Origin: Cytophagales bacterium
GTDB taxonomy: Bacteria > Bacteroidota > Bacteroidia > Cytophagales > Thermoflexibacteraceae
DNA length: 64,000 nt
Direction of reading: 5' to 3'
NCBI GenBank assembly: GCA_013298985.1
Contig: JAAFJS010000002.1
Location: 1 to 64,000 of the forward strand
Part shown: piece after piece, positions 35,401 through 43,265 of the stretch
How positions within the stretch are numbered: position 1 is the first letter of the stretch
How the letters are laid out: each line of letters starts with the position of its first letter
Notes under the pieces: generated by a model
The model's database searches: none
What the model saw: only the letters and a program-made list of their open reading frames with translations
Told to the model about the DNA's origin: nothing
Translations under genes and position numbers: made by a program

Positions 35401-36270
35401 ACCATTTATGGAATAGCACAAACCTACAAAGCCAATCCTGATAGCATTGGTATTTGGAATAACTTGAAAGAGGGAAAAATAGACAATGGGCAGCAACTGA
35501 TTGTGGGTAGAAAACCTGCACAAGTTGTATCAAATCCTGTAAACATCACGCCTCCGCAGCAGGCAATCGTAACACCCAATTTTCATATTTTGAAAAAAGG
35601 TGAAACGCTTTATGGTGTAGCCAAAACGTACCAAAAAGACATGAAAGAATTGGCTGATTTGACTCCCAAACTTGCTAAGAACTTGATTTTGAAAGAAGGA
35701 GATACCATTTTCCTACAAAAACCTGTGGAAAAAGGCACTTTGTCATCAACGCCCATGAACCAAAATGAAGGATATTATACCGTTCAGGAAGGTGATGATA
35801 TGTATAAAATCTGCGAAAAATTTAAAATCAAACCTTCTGACCTCAAAATCTGGAACAAAATAGGCGCAGGTGTCGGTGTTACCAAACCAATTCCCGTAGG
35901 AACGAAGCTGGTAGTAGATGCAGATTTGGCGGATATGCTCAAAAATAAAATGGGTGAATTGCCCGCCTCCAATATGAACGACGAGCCAATCTATCATTTT
36001 GTCAAAAAAGGTGAAACGCTGTCTGCCATTGCCAAAAAATACAATACCGCCACTAATGACCTCAAAGCAATGAATAACAAAGCTGACGGAAACCTGAGAG
36101 AAGGGGAACAACTGCTGGTCGGGAAAATATACTACCACACTGTCAGCAAGGGCGAAACGCTGACTGCCATTGCCCAAAAGTATAAAATCAGTAACGACCA
36201 ACTCAAAGCACTGAACAACAAAAAAGACAATGTGGTAAAAGAGGGAGAAAAATTGATTGTGGGCAAATAG
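32440..36270 (+). CDS. LysM-array cell wall protein with catalytically degenerate lytic transglycosylase domain
   Basis: An exported protein of about 1276 residues (signal NKYIFLLVLWLGTAIQVQS). Residues about 55-190 have the MltD-like transglycosylase layout (SKGLWQISDSLAPHIGL, DQIDERMN). The usual catalytic Glu of the PxVESxF motif is replaced: YLSIPSSLVFPNF has Ser at about 97, so the domain probably binds rather than cuts glycan. Some ten to twelve LysM modules follow; good ones begin HTVAKGETLSGIASKY, HTVSYKETIYGIAQTY and HFVKKGETLSAIAKKY. A Gln/Asn/Pro-rich linker near 700-735 is a 7-residue repeat. The ATG at 32440 is preferred over the track's TTG at 32395 because it gives the signal peptide. 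Confidence 0.9.
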   Translation: MNKYIFLLVLWLGTAIQVQSNSLKKTSDVPSEMRFAEMQLIIDQEAREMIQDRVDIHLQTVHYNVCVSRAKLFFPLIEQILTSQHTPTDIKYLSIPSSLVFPNFEAPDGSKGLWQISDSLAPHIGLVVNDQIDERMNVIASSESIAKHLNEKNYLLRNWVYTLMSYRMDLVDAVNQMDKASFGANQLYITGKTPKEIINLLAYVIAYKDKIEAAPVPKLEFLTYNDSKGKSLAQIANFTSLSYEQVKNFNPWLLTEKIPTSKDFPVLLPVNKSAKSDLKRLIESKKIKSEANNLFDTTKYPILVGKTVKPYRDKTYTFVMANGLKAIIAGEGDRTADLADVADISPEKFRQLNEMTDFDDVKQGQVYYLEKKNKRSDLKEHIMEAGESFWDVSQRYGLRIATLIANNRLTERDTAKVGRVVWLKEKRPESFPVEYKQLAQNPIYVQPDNEVINPTNNNTAKQVVKTDNPLPTVTNTTSPADTDSTYMVKAGETIVEVFKKTNVPFNELVALNDLKTPNVYEGQILRLKPSAVVKNNGANIPVNTDPTFVPPTAEEVAALQMTVAKSDSIKPNAEEHTVAKGETLSGIASKYALVTNDLKKWNKLDAKGGIRVGQKLKLKAPAASAMTDNTANNLIAKTDSAEVVHTVIAKESLWGIAKKYGVTQTDIAKINQLDEKAPVIKTGQKLTIKRRTAPRNAMEQQLPVTNNQLPVTSNQQPVINNQQPTNQLPTTNNNQQQVEGVNPKNDLPYVVNPPASENDIVEVNPSVDYFGSLKKRYYLDNEDIAKWNGIPMEEVLDGTIPSDRRTLVVSQKGYNMSLLSGNTVVYPKQTETAPVKQQPVYNPTTPVNNAGTQPVYNPASGGSTPPPQMGTGTQQVNGSGATQKIPINAFSDNFFAIKDKYKLTDEDIARLNPTISMEAIKSGSIPYEITELVVAGSGSGAVTQTQQVPDYGTGTSGGTNPVADVPTGSPVTIPADQAIIHTVSYKETIYGIAQTYKANPDSIGIWNNLKEGKIDNGQQLIVGRKPAQVVSNPVNITPPQQAIVTPNFHILKKGETLYGVAKTYQKDMKELADLTPKLAKNLILKEGDTIFLQKPVEKGTLSSTPMNQNEGYYTVQEGDDMYKICEKFKIKPSDLKIWNKIGAGVGVTKPIPVGTKLVVDADLADMLKNKMGELPASNMNDEPIYHFVKKGETLSAIAKKYNTATNDLKAMNNKADGNLREGEQLLVGKIYYHTVSKGETLTAIAQKYKISNDQLKALNNKKDNVVKEGEKLIVGK
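34552..34640 (+). repeat. In-frame heptanucleotide repeat inside the LysM gene
   Basis: Degenerate 7-bp units (CCAGTTA, CCAATAA, TCAGTTA, CCAGTAA, CCAGTAA, CCAACAA, CCAGTAA) run in phase. Three units make 21 bases, so translation gives a 7-residue repeat: QLPVTNN, QLPVTSN, QQPVINN, QQPTNQL. Confidence 0.75.
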
Positions 36271-36610
36271 AATTTGACATATTCAGTTTATATCTGCTAA
36301 CTCGTTTTAAATCAAATGGCATCAAATCTTTGAAAAGGTTTGATACCATTTTTGTTTCTAACGCTGGTAAGGTTTTTCTATTTTTAAATGTATCTTATTA
36401 TAAAATTTTGATAATCAATATTTTATAATAAATCAGCACATCATTTGCTTCTAACATCAAAAATTTGAAAAAAAAATATACTTCGCGTAGGGGTATGGCG
36501 AGGTTGAATTGTCTTAGTAATGAATTGAAACTTAAAAGCACAAAAAGTATTTTTGAGGTCAAACAAAATTATTTTAAAAACTTAAACCTTTTTTTAACAA
36601 ATTAATTGAT
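36271..36610. other. Gap with terminator after the LysM gene
   Basis: About 340 bases without a gene. Near its start is an imperfect hairpin (36314-36353: AAATGGCATCAAATC / GGTTTGATACCATTT, then TTTTTG), a plausible terminator for the LysM gene. The remainder is AT-rich. Confidence 0.55.
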
Positions 36611-37333
36611 ATGAAAACAAATCAGATTTTTATTCTTTTGGCGGTTTTTACGAGTGTCATATTATTTTCTGCCTGTCAAAAATTATCGGACGTTGGCACG
36701 TTCCAAGATGCTACACAGACTTATAATTTCAACAATTTCAGCAAGTTGCAGATGAGTAGTGCCTTCAAAATCAACGTTCAGCAAGGAAATGTGTTTGCCA
36801 TTAGTGTCCGAGGCGACCGCCGCAACTTAGATGATTTGCGTGTACAAGTCGAAAGCGGCGTTTTGAAAGCTGACTATTACCCAAATACTAACAAAAACCG
36901 TCAATATACGACTGAGTTTACCATTACCATGCCCGCGTTAGAAGGCGTAGATTTCTCAGGTGCAACAACTTCTGACATTAGCGGATTTGCAGGGAATGAC
37001 CTTTTATCTATCAGATTGTCAGGGGCTTCTGTCAGCACTTTTAGCGTACAGCCCAAACAAGCAAGCATCAATTTGTCAGGGGCTTCTCAGCTCAAGCTCA
37101 CAGGCAATGCACAAAAAGTAAATGCAGACATTTCAGGAGCTTCCATCTTAGAATCATTCAGTTTTGCCATAGAAGAAGTACAAGTGAAAGTGGCGGGCGC
37201 AAGCAAAGCCTCCATCAATGTAAGCAAGGTGCTAAACGCAGAGGCAAGTGGGGCAAGTCATATCCGCTATGTAGGTAATCCTGCGACAGTTACGAGTAAT
37301 GTTTCTGGTGCAAGTAGCGTTTCCAAAGAGTAA
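36611..37333 (+). CDS. Head GIN domain (DUF2807) lipoprotein
   Basis: A 240-residue lipoprotein, lipobox FSAC (Cys near 22). The mature part is a right-handed beta-helix-like head GIN domain, seen from repeating GAS turns: VDFSGATTSDISGF, IRLSGASVSTF, INLSGASQLKL, ADISGASILE, VAGASKASI and EASGASHIRYVGNP. This domain is common on the surface or in the periplasm of Bacteroidota; specific ligands are unknown. It is a single gene with a good hairpin terminator. Confidence 0.9.
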   Translation: MKTNQIFILLAVFTSVILFSACQKLSDVGTFQDATQTYNFNNFSKLQMSSAFKINVQQGNVFAISVRGDRRNLDDLRVQVESGVLKADYYPNTNKNRQYTTEFTITMPALEGVDFSGATTSDISGFAGNDLLSIRLSGASVSTFSVQPKQASINLSGASQLKLTGNAQKVNADISGASILESFSFAIEEVQVKVAGASKASINVSKVLNAEASGASHIRYVGNPATVTSNVSGASSVSKE

Positions 37334-37358
37334 AAAACGGAGTTTATATTTGATTATC

Positions 37359-37402
37359 AAAAACTGTCGGCAAAGTTTTTACAACTGTTGCTGACAGTTT
37401 TT
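37359..37402 (+). terminator. Rho-independent terminator of the head GIN gene
   Basis: AAAAACTGTCGGCAA pairs with TTGCTGACAGTTTTT with one mismatch, followed by a T run. Confidence 0.75.
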
Positions 37403-37535
37403 TACTCACCCAATTTAGGTTTTCCCTCTTGTTAGTGTTCACAAAGCGCACCAACAAACCCAGTGGGTGGAATTTGCCATCTTGCGCCGTTGTTTGTGGG
37501 GATATAAATAACACTGTAAAGGTATTATCTTCTTT

Positions 37536-37568
37536 TTGTTTTTTCAAAAGCAAACTTCTTAAATTTGC
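37536..37568 (+). promoter_or_regulatory. Bacteroidota promoter (-33 TTG, -7 TAAATTTG)
   Basis: TTG at 37536-37538 and TAAATTTGC at 37560-37568 have a spacing of about 21, near the family optimum. The -7 element ends 17 bases before the ATG at 37586. Confidence 0.55.
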
Positions 37569-37585
37569 AGAAAATATGTAATATT

Positions 37586-38164
37586 ATGTTTCAAATCCAT
37601 AAATTATTCCTTCAACTACACCGTATTGCTTGGGCAATATTGCTTTTTAATCTTCTTTTTTGGATTTCTACAAAGATTAGTTTTACCCCAGAAATAGTTT
37701 TTGGTGTAAAGATGCTTATATGCCTTTCTGGTGCATTACTTTTCTTTTTTAATATTAGACCTTTTCGCCAAGTTGCCCAATACTACGCAATTTATCTACT
37801 TGTTCCTTTGTTTATTTGGTTAAGCTGGCTCATTGATGGGATTATGTTTGCAGTTGTATCTGCTATTCCCTTTATGTTTGTCATTACAGATAACTTGAAA
37901 ATAGAAAAAGGGGAATATGCTGTTTATCAAAAGTTTACAGGATTTTTAACACCTTGTTGTGTCTATGAAGTAATAGAAAATAAGTTTTTTCTGTTCAATA
38001 AAAGAATCATTAATATTGATGGGCGAGATAAAAGTATCAATTTTTCAAACTTTAAAGTTATTTCTGAAAATAATAGAAAAGAAATATACTTCCAAGTAGC
38101 AGACTATGACAATGCTAAGGATATTTTTACAGAAAAAGACACAAGTGTTGTTGTTTTAGATTAA
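37586..38164 (+). CDS. Hypothetical polytopic membrane protein
   Basis: A protein of about 192 residues with three to four membrane helices in the first 110 residues (IAWAILLFNLLFWIS, FGVKMLICLSGALLFFF, YYAIYLLVPLFIWLSWLI, MFAVVSAIPFMFVI). A soluble C-terminal part follows (GEYAVYQKFTGFLTPCCVYE...). No family recognised. The ATG at 37586 is preferred over the track's TTG at 37565 because the -7 element overlaps that upstream start. Confidence 0.6.
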   Translation: MFQIHKLFLQLHRIAWAILLFNLLFWISTKISFTPEIVFGVKMLICLSGALLFFFNIRPFRQVAQYYAIYLLVPLFIWLSWLIDGIMFAVVSAIPFMFVITDNLKIEKGEYAVYQKFTGFLTPCCVYEVIENKFFLFNKRIINIDGRDKSINFSNFKVISENNRKEIYFQVADYDNAKDIFTEKDTSVVVLD

Positions 38165-38399
38165 AAAATAGATGATTAGCCCTTATTCCAGTTTTTCCAA
38201 ATTTTTATACCTTTGGTTATTTTCCCTATACCAATATCAATGTTCTTACTAATAAATTTTATTGATAATCAATAAGTTGCAAAATAATTTTCTCATTCAA
38301 ACTTACTTTATTATTAAACAATATCCAAAAATAGTTATTAATTTGCAAAAGCGAGCAAGAAGTTTATACATCAAAAATGTGCCACAAAAAAATTGAATC

Positions 38400-39908
38400 A
38401 TGTATCATAAAATTTTTACACTGCTTTTCTTTTTAAGCAGCTTGACTTTGTTGGCTCAAAAAAATAGCCCGCCCAATGTTGTCATCATCTATGCTGATGA
38501 TTTAGGAATTGGCGATTTGAGCTGCTATGGCGCATTAGCTGTCCAAACTCCTAATATTGACCGCCTTGCTGGGCAAGGATTACGCCTTACCAATGCTCAC
38601 TGCGGGGCAGCTACTTGTACGCCCTCGCGCTATGCTTTACTCACTGGCGAATATTCATGGCGACGTAAAAATACTGACATTGCCGCGGGCAATGCCCCCA
38701 TGATTATTACGCCTGAAATATACACGATGCCTGATTTGTTCAAACAAGCAAGCTACAAAACGGGGGCGATTGGTAAGTGGCATTTGGGACTTGGCACTGA
38801 GCAATCTCAGAACTGGAACGGGTTGATGAGTCCAAATCTTGCTGATATTGGCTTTGATTACTCTTATATCATGGCTGCCACAGGCGACCGCGTGCCTTGT
38901 GTCTATTTGGAAAATGGACGAGTGGTCAATCTCGACCCTACTGACCCGATTCAGGTCAGTTACACCACGCCATTTGAGGGCGAACCTACTGGCGCAAAAA
39001 ATCCAGAAATGCTCAAACTCAAATTGCATCATGGTCATGACCAAGCACTTATCAATGGTATTTCACGAATAGGATTTATGAAAGGGGGCAAGTCGGCACT
39101 CTGGGTTGATGAAACTATTGCTGATACGCTTACACACAAAGCCGTTTCTTTTATCGAAAAGAACAAGGAAACTCCTTTTTTTCTCTATTTTGCTACACAC
39201 GATATTCATGTACCGCGCACACCTAATCAACGATTTGTAGGCAAAACTGACATGGGAGCAAGAGGAGATGTCATAATGCAGTTAGATTGGTCAGTTGGAG
39301 AGATTCTCAATACCCTTGACCGAATGAATCTAACTGATAATACGATTGTTATTTTGAGTAGTGATAATGGTGCGGTGATTAATGATGGCTATGCAGATGA
39401 ATCTGTGGAACGTTTGGGAAATCACACGCCCTCAGGTGTTTACAGAGGAGGCAAATACAGCATCTTTGAGGGTGGGGCAAGAGTACCGACTATCATCAAA
39501 TATCCTCAAAAAATAAAAGCTGGACAGTCAGATGCGCTCATGAGCCAAGTAGATTTGATGCGTTCTTTTGCTCATTTATTGGGTCAATCCATGCCAAATG
39601 GAGCAGCACCAGATAGTGAATCGCAGTGGGCTGCATGGTCGGGTAAAGATACAAAAGGGAAGAAATATCTATTAAAAGTGAATATCACGAAAGATTTGTG
39701 CATTATTTCTGGTGATTGGAAATATATTGAGCCAAGTAAAAATACTGCCTATTTTGCAAATACCAATACTGAAATCGGGAACAATATTCAACCACAACTT
39801 TATAATTTGAAAACTGATAAAGGCGAAAAAACAAATGTGGCTTCGCAATACCCTAATATAGTCAAAAAACTTCAAAAGAAACTTCAAAAGATTAAATTAA
39901 ACAACTGA
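38400..39908 (+). CDS. Sulfatase (arylsulfatase family)
   Basis: A 502-residue secreted sulfatase with a signal peptide (IFTLLFFLSSLTLLA). Metal site: VVIIYADDLGIGDLSCYG. The formylglycine motif is CTPSR with Cys 73 in GAATCTPSRYALLTGEY, so maturation to formylglycine is required. Other landmarks are GAIGKWHLG, FFLYFATHDIHVPRTP and the late VILSSDNGAVI metal site. It probably removes sulfate from polysaccharides or aryl sulfates. No formylglycine-generating enzyme or SusCD pair is nearby, so it is not in a recognisable polysaccharide locus. Confidence 0.93.
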   Translation: MYHKIFTLLFFLSSLTLLAQKNSPPNVVIIYADDLGIGDLSCYGALAVQTPNIDRLAGQGLRLTNAHCGAATCTPSRYALLTGEYSWRRKNTDIAAGNAPMIITPEIYTMPDLFKQASYKTGAIGKWHLGLGTEQSQNWNGLMSPNLADIGFDYSYIMAATGDRVPCVYLENGRVVNLDPTDPIQVSYTTPFEGEPTGAKNPEMLKLKLHHGHDQALINGISRIGFMKGGKSALWVDETIADTLTHKAVSFIEKNKETPFFLYFATHDIHVPRTPNQRFVGKTDMGARGDVIMQLDWSVGEILNTLDRMNLTDNTIVILSSDNGAVINDGYADESVERLGNHTPSGVYRGGKYSIFEGGARVPTIIKYPQKIKAGQSDALMSQVDLMRSFAHLLGQSMPNGAAPDSESQWAAWSGKDTKGKKYLLKVNITKDLCIISGDWKYIEPSKNTAYFANTNTEIGNNIQPQLYNLKTDKGEKTNVASQYPNIVKKLQKKLQKIKLNN

Positions 39909-39943
39909 GCAAATCAAAATGCTCTTTTGGTATTATCAATTCC

Positions 39944-41410
39944 TTATTTTCTTCTTTCCACGTGCTTGTCCAAAAGGCGTTGCGTTTCATTTTTGGCAAT
40001 TTCGGTTTTACTCGCGCTAAAAAGTAATTGCTTTGCTTCCCTTGCGCTATCCTCCACTTCTACGATTGGTTTTGGATAGTCCAAGCCTAACCTGAACTTA
40101 TAAAGATGTTGCTCCAAATGCGTCATTTTCCAAGGCTCGATAGCCAAATAAGTGGGCAGGCTTTGGAGTTCGGGCAACCACTGCTTGATAAAAATTGCCT
40201 CTGGGTCATGCTCTAATGCCTGTTTGGTGGGGTTATAAACTCGGAATCGCGAAGAAGTCCCCATCACGCCCGCCTGCATTTGGAACTGACAATAGTGAAT
40301 CCCCGCTTCATAATCCAGAAACTGCCTCGCCAAATGAGCTACTCCCGCCTGCCAAGGTTGTAACAAATGGTGCGTCAAAAAAGACACTAACATTGCCCTC
40401 ATTCTAAAATTGAGATAGCCTGTTTCATTCACGCAGCGCATACAAGCATCTATCAGTGGAATCCCCGTTGTACCTGTTTCCCAAGCATTTACCCACTCAG
40501 GGCGCACTTCTTGGCGGACTTTCCCAAGTGTGGGGTGGAGGCTCTGAAATTCCATGCTACAATCCATCTCAAACCGTTGTATGAAATGACAGTGCCAATG
40601 CAAGCGCGATTCAAAATTTTTAAGCGGAAATTGGTATGAAAAAGGCAACTTTTGCTTCTCCTCAAGCACGAATTGATATACTTGGCGAATGGAAATATTA
40701 CCCCAAGTCAGGTAAGGCGAAATCCTGCTACAAGACTTTCTGCTTTCTGTGGGCTTGGAAATGTGCTTGGTGTAGCTCAGGGCGCGCTCCTCTGTAAAAC
40801 CTTGCAGATAACGCCATGCAAAACAAGCCCCACCTTTCTGTAATTGATGCTTAACTACTTGCTTATCAAGATTTAACAAATGATAATTTTCAAAAAAACT
40901 ATCTTCTACCTGTATCGTTTTTAGCTTGTGCAACTCTATTTTTTTGATAGGTTCTTGCATCATCGCTGTCCACTGCTCACTCCAGCCATTCCTATTTTTA
41001 AGCCCGCGAACTACACCATCTCTCTGACTCTCAATCCATTGGATACCGTTATATTTACAAAATTTGGCAAAGTTTTTATCTCTGTCAAAGGTAACTTGCT
41101 GCCCCGTTTCTTGGTGGGAATAGACAGCATTGATTTTATAAATTGTTAAAATTTTTTCAAATACGGGAATAACCTCATTTTCAAAGACATAGACCTTGGT
41201 GTGGAAAGATAAAAGCATTTTTTGAATTTCCTGTAAAGATTCTTTTACAAAATTCCAATGTCGCGCCGAATGTTCGGGCAAGGCAATAACAGAAGGCTCA
41301 AAAAAGAAAAGAAAAAGTGTAGGCAATCCCGATTCAATCGCCTGATAAAGAGGCAGATGGTCGTGCAAGCGCAAATCTTTTTTGAACCAAACAATATTGA
41401 TAGTTTGCAT
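39944..41410 (-). CDS. Cryptochrome/photolyase family flavoprotein
   Basis: A protein of about 488 residues. The N-terminal alpha/beta photolyase domain (MQTINIVWFKKDLRLHDHLPL) binds the antenna cofactor. The FAD-binding domain shows SRISPYLTWGNISIRQVY, RLHWHCHFIQRF, TGIPLIDACMRCVNETGYLN, and the FAD segment HYCQFQMQAGVMGTSSRFRVYNP. WHCHFIQ replaces the WREF/WRDF of classical CPD photolyases, so this is a distinct Bacteroidota subgroup; DNA repair or signalling cannot be separated by eye. The start is ATG 41410, five codons inside the track ORF. Confidence 0.88.
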   Translation of the reverse strand: MQTINIVWFKKDLRLHDHLPLYQAIESGLPTLFLFFFEPSVIALPEHSARHWNFVKESLQEIQKMLLSFHTKVYVFENEVIPVFEKILTIYKINAVYSHQETGQQVTFDRDKNFAKFCKYNGIQWIESQRDGVVRGLKNRNGWSEQWTAMMQEPIKKIELHKLKTIQVEDSFFENYHLLNLDKQVVKHQLQKGGACFAWRYLQGFTEERALSYTKHISKPTESRKSCSRISPYLTWGNISIRQVYQFVLEEKQKLPFSYQFPLKNFESRLHWHCHFIQRFEMDCSMEFQSLHPTLGKVRQEVRPEWVNAWETGTTGIPLIDACMRCVNETGYLNFRMRAMLVSFLTHHLLQPWQAGVAHLARQFLDYEAGIHYCQFQMQAGVMGTSSRFRVYNPTKQALEHDPEAIFIKQWLPELQSLPTYLAIEPWKMTHLEQHLYKFRLGLDYPKPIVEVEDSAREAKQLLFSASKTEIAKNETQRLLDKHVERRK

Positions 41411-41426
41411 GACTTTACTAACCAAT

Positions 41427-41519
41427 TGTTCGCCTGATGGTTCAAAGTTTTAGTAAAATTTCGCTTTTGTCAGGTGCTTTTCCCTCCTAACAAGGTAAGA
41501 AAGAGGTTCGTCTGATAGT
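41427..41519. repeat. Short direct repeat upstream of the photolyase gene
   Basis: Two similar segments, TGTTCGCCTGATGGTT near 41427 and GGTTCGTCTGATAGTT near 41503, lie in the intergenic gap. They could be a binding site pair or repeat decay. Confidence 0.3.
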
Positions 41520-41576
41520 TTTTTGCTCATACTTAGGTGAATTAATCTACTTTATTTTTAGTTTTTAAAGAACAAA

Positions 41577-41608
41577 AGAAGTTCCATTTTCAGAGAAATG
41601 GAACTTCT
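41577..41608 (-). terminator. Rho-independent terminator of the esterase gene
   Basis: AGAAGTTCCATTT and AAATGGAACTTCT form a perfect 13-bp stem with a 6-base loop. On the minus strand TTTTG follows. It sits just downstream of the acetylxylan esterase stop. Confidence 0.82.
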
Positions 41609-41630
41609 AATAAATTTTAATACGCCACAG

Positions 41631-42923
41631 CTATTTCGCCAATAGTTTTTCTAAAAGCCAATTCGCCACTGCCTCATTCTCTTCTGGATACGTCCAATGT
41701 CCCGTTTCTTGATACAGTTTCAATTCTTTGGGCGACGAAATCGAGTTATAAGCCGCCCACATAGAAGTTGGCGGGCAGGTTTCGTCATTGAAACCCATAG
41801 AATAAAAGCAGGGAACTTTGAGCTGTTTTGCGAAATTCACGACATCAAAATAGGCGGCAGTTTTGATTTTTGCCTCTGTGTGGTGATGTGGGTTATTTTT
41901 GTCAAAAATATGAGGCCAGCCACCCGCCCTTCCTTTGAGGTAGCCTACCATATCGGACATGGCAGGATAAGTAGGTGCAGTCCACCTGACGCGTGGGTCA
42001 AGCGCGGCAGTAACAATGGACAATGCACCACCTTGACTGCCACCTGTAACGGCTAAGTTTGTGCCATCAAACTGAGGCATATTTACCAAAAAATCATTGG
42101 CACGCACACAGCCCAAAAACACTCTTTTGTAATAATATAGGTCGCGGTTATCCAAGTTGTACGTAAAGTATTGATTAGTCCAGCCCGCACCCAAATCGGC
42201 GTACACGCTTGCGTCCATGGTAACAGGAATACCATGAATCCCTATTTCCAAGGTGATGATTCCTCTTTCGGCAGTTTTTGTATCTCCCTGATAAGCTCTA
42301 ATTCCTGCGCCAGGCACACGCAAAAGCGCAGGATACTTGCCTTCTTTTTTGGGTACGCACAAGATGCCATACAAACGTACCGTACCACCCTCGCGAAAGT
42401 TTTGAAGATTGAGGTGATACACATTGACCGTTTCAGTACAGCGTTCGGGCAGTAGGGTCATCTTGGCATCTAAGGGAACTTTGGCGAGGCTGGCTTTGGC
42501 GTTGTCCCAAAACTGAACAAAATCGCTTGGCATCTCGACTGCAGGTTGTATTTTTTCAGGCTCAAAAGCTGCCGTTGCTAAGTTTCTGTATTCCTTGCCG
42601 TCTATTTTGGCAATGACGGTGCAGCGTAGGAAACCAGCAGTAGTCATCGTTCCTCCGTCAATTTTCAAATTACCTTCTTTGAGAACCGTACTGTCTTTTT
42701 TGGTTTCAAACTTCTCTGCGCCAAGCTGATAAACGATTTTAGCATTTTTCAGAAGGTTGCCATTTTTCAGCACCATGACCGAAAAAGAAACTTTTTCACC
42801 CAACTTATAAGTCCAATCTTCGTGGTCAGGGGCTACGATAACTTTTATCATTTTTTCCGCAGGCTGGGCGAAAGCAATGATAGCAGAAAATAAAAGGCTT
42901 AAAGCCAAAAAAATCTTTTTCAT
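41631..42923 (-). CDS. Secreted acetylxylan esterase-like alpha/beta hydrolase
   Basis: A 430-residue protein with a signal peptide (KKIFLALSLLFSAIIAFAQ), an N-terminal beta domain (about 25-130), and an AXE1-type hydrolase domain. The nucleophile Ser is in VTGGSQGGALSIVTAALD; the acid is probably the Asp/Glu in FYSMGFNDETCPP; the His is in LYQETGHWTYP. PALLRVPGAGIRAYQGD near 200 is typical of CE7-family acetyl esterases, which deacetylate xylo-oligosaccharides and cephalosporin C. No xylanase is adjacent. Confidence 0.9.
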   Translation of the reverse strand: MKKIFLALSLLFSAIIAFAQPAEKMIKVIVAPDHEDWTYKLGEKVSFSVMVLKNGNLLKNAKIVYQLGAEKFETKKDSTVLKEGNLKIDGGTMTTAGFLRCTVIAKIDGKEYRNLATAAFEPEKIQPAVEMPSDFVQFWDNAKASLAKVPLDAKMTLLPERCTETVNVYHLNLQNFREGGTVRLYGILCVPKKEGKYPALLRVPGAGIRAYQGDTKTAERGIITLEIGIHGIPVTMDASVYADLGAGWTNQYFTYNLDNRDLYYYKRVFLGCVRANDFLVNMPQFDGTNLAVTGGSQGGALSIVTAALDPRVRWTAPTYPAMSDMVGYLKGRAGGWPHIFDKNNPHHHTEAKIKTAAYFDVVNFAKQLKVPCFYSMGFNDETCPPTSMWAAYNSISSPKELKLYQETGHWTYPEENEAVANWLLEKLLAK

Positions 42924-42968
42924 AAAACTAAATTTTTGATTTGTAAAAGGAAATAGGTTTTTAAGTAG

Positions 42969-43003
42969 TTATGAGTGATTAATTATGAGTTGTGAGTTAA
43001 TAT
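42969..43003. repeat. Heptanucleotide tandem repeat array C
   Basis: Five units in phase: TTATGAG, TGATTAA, TTATGAG, TTGTGAG, TTAATAT. It lies about 45 bases upstream of the esterase gene start. Confidence 0.55.
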
Positions 43004-43026
43004 TTTCATATTCAAATATTTGTATC

Positions 43027-43110
43027 GTCCCTAAAGGGACTTATTGAAATATAATTTACCCTAATTTTCTACAAAGCTGTTACGCCCACAGTGGAACTAC
43101 TAATGGTACT
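43027..43110. repeat. REP-like element R2
   Basis: The palindrome GTCCCTAAAGGGAC is followed by about 30 bases and then GTTACGCCCACAGTGGAACT. This parallels R1 at 7 kb (palindrome, AT spacer, TTAACGCCGCAGTGGAACTG). The rest of the 42924-43265 gap has array C and AT-rich DNA. Confidence 0.5.
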
Positions 43111-43265
43111 AAAACAACAGAACTCTTATTCCTGTTGATATATTTAAGTAGTCTTCTAATATGATTTATTTGCCTATTAAGTTTAAAAAGAAATAGCATT
43201 TTCGAAAAGTTAGAAAAACTTTGCGAAAATACTATTTCTTTATCTTTTTTTTAGCTATTATTTTT

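Noticed and set aside
38400-42923. Polysaccharide utilisation locus (sulfatase plus acetylxylan esterase)
   Set aside because: No SusC/SusD pair, glycoside hydrolase or regulator is present, and an unrelated photolyase gene lies between.
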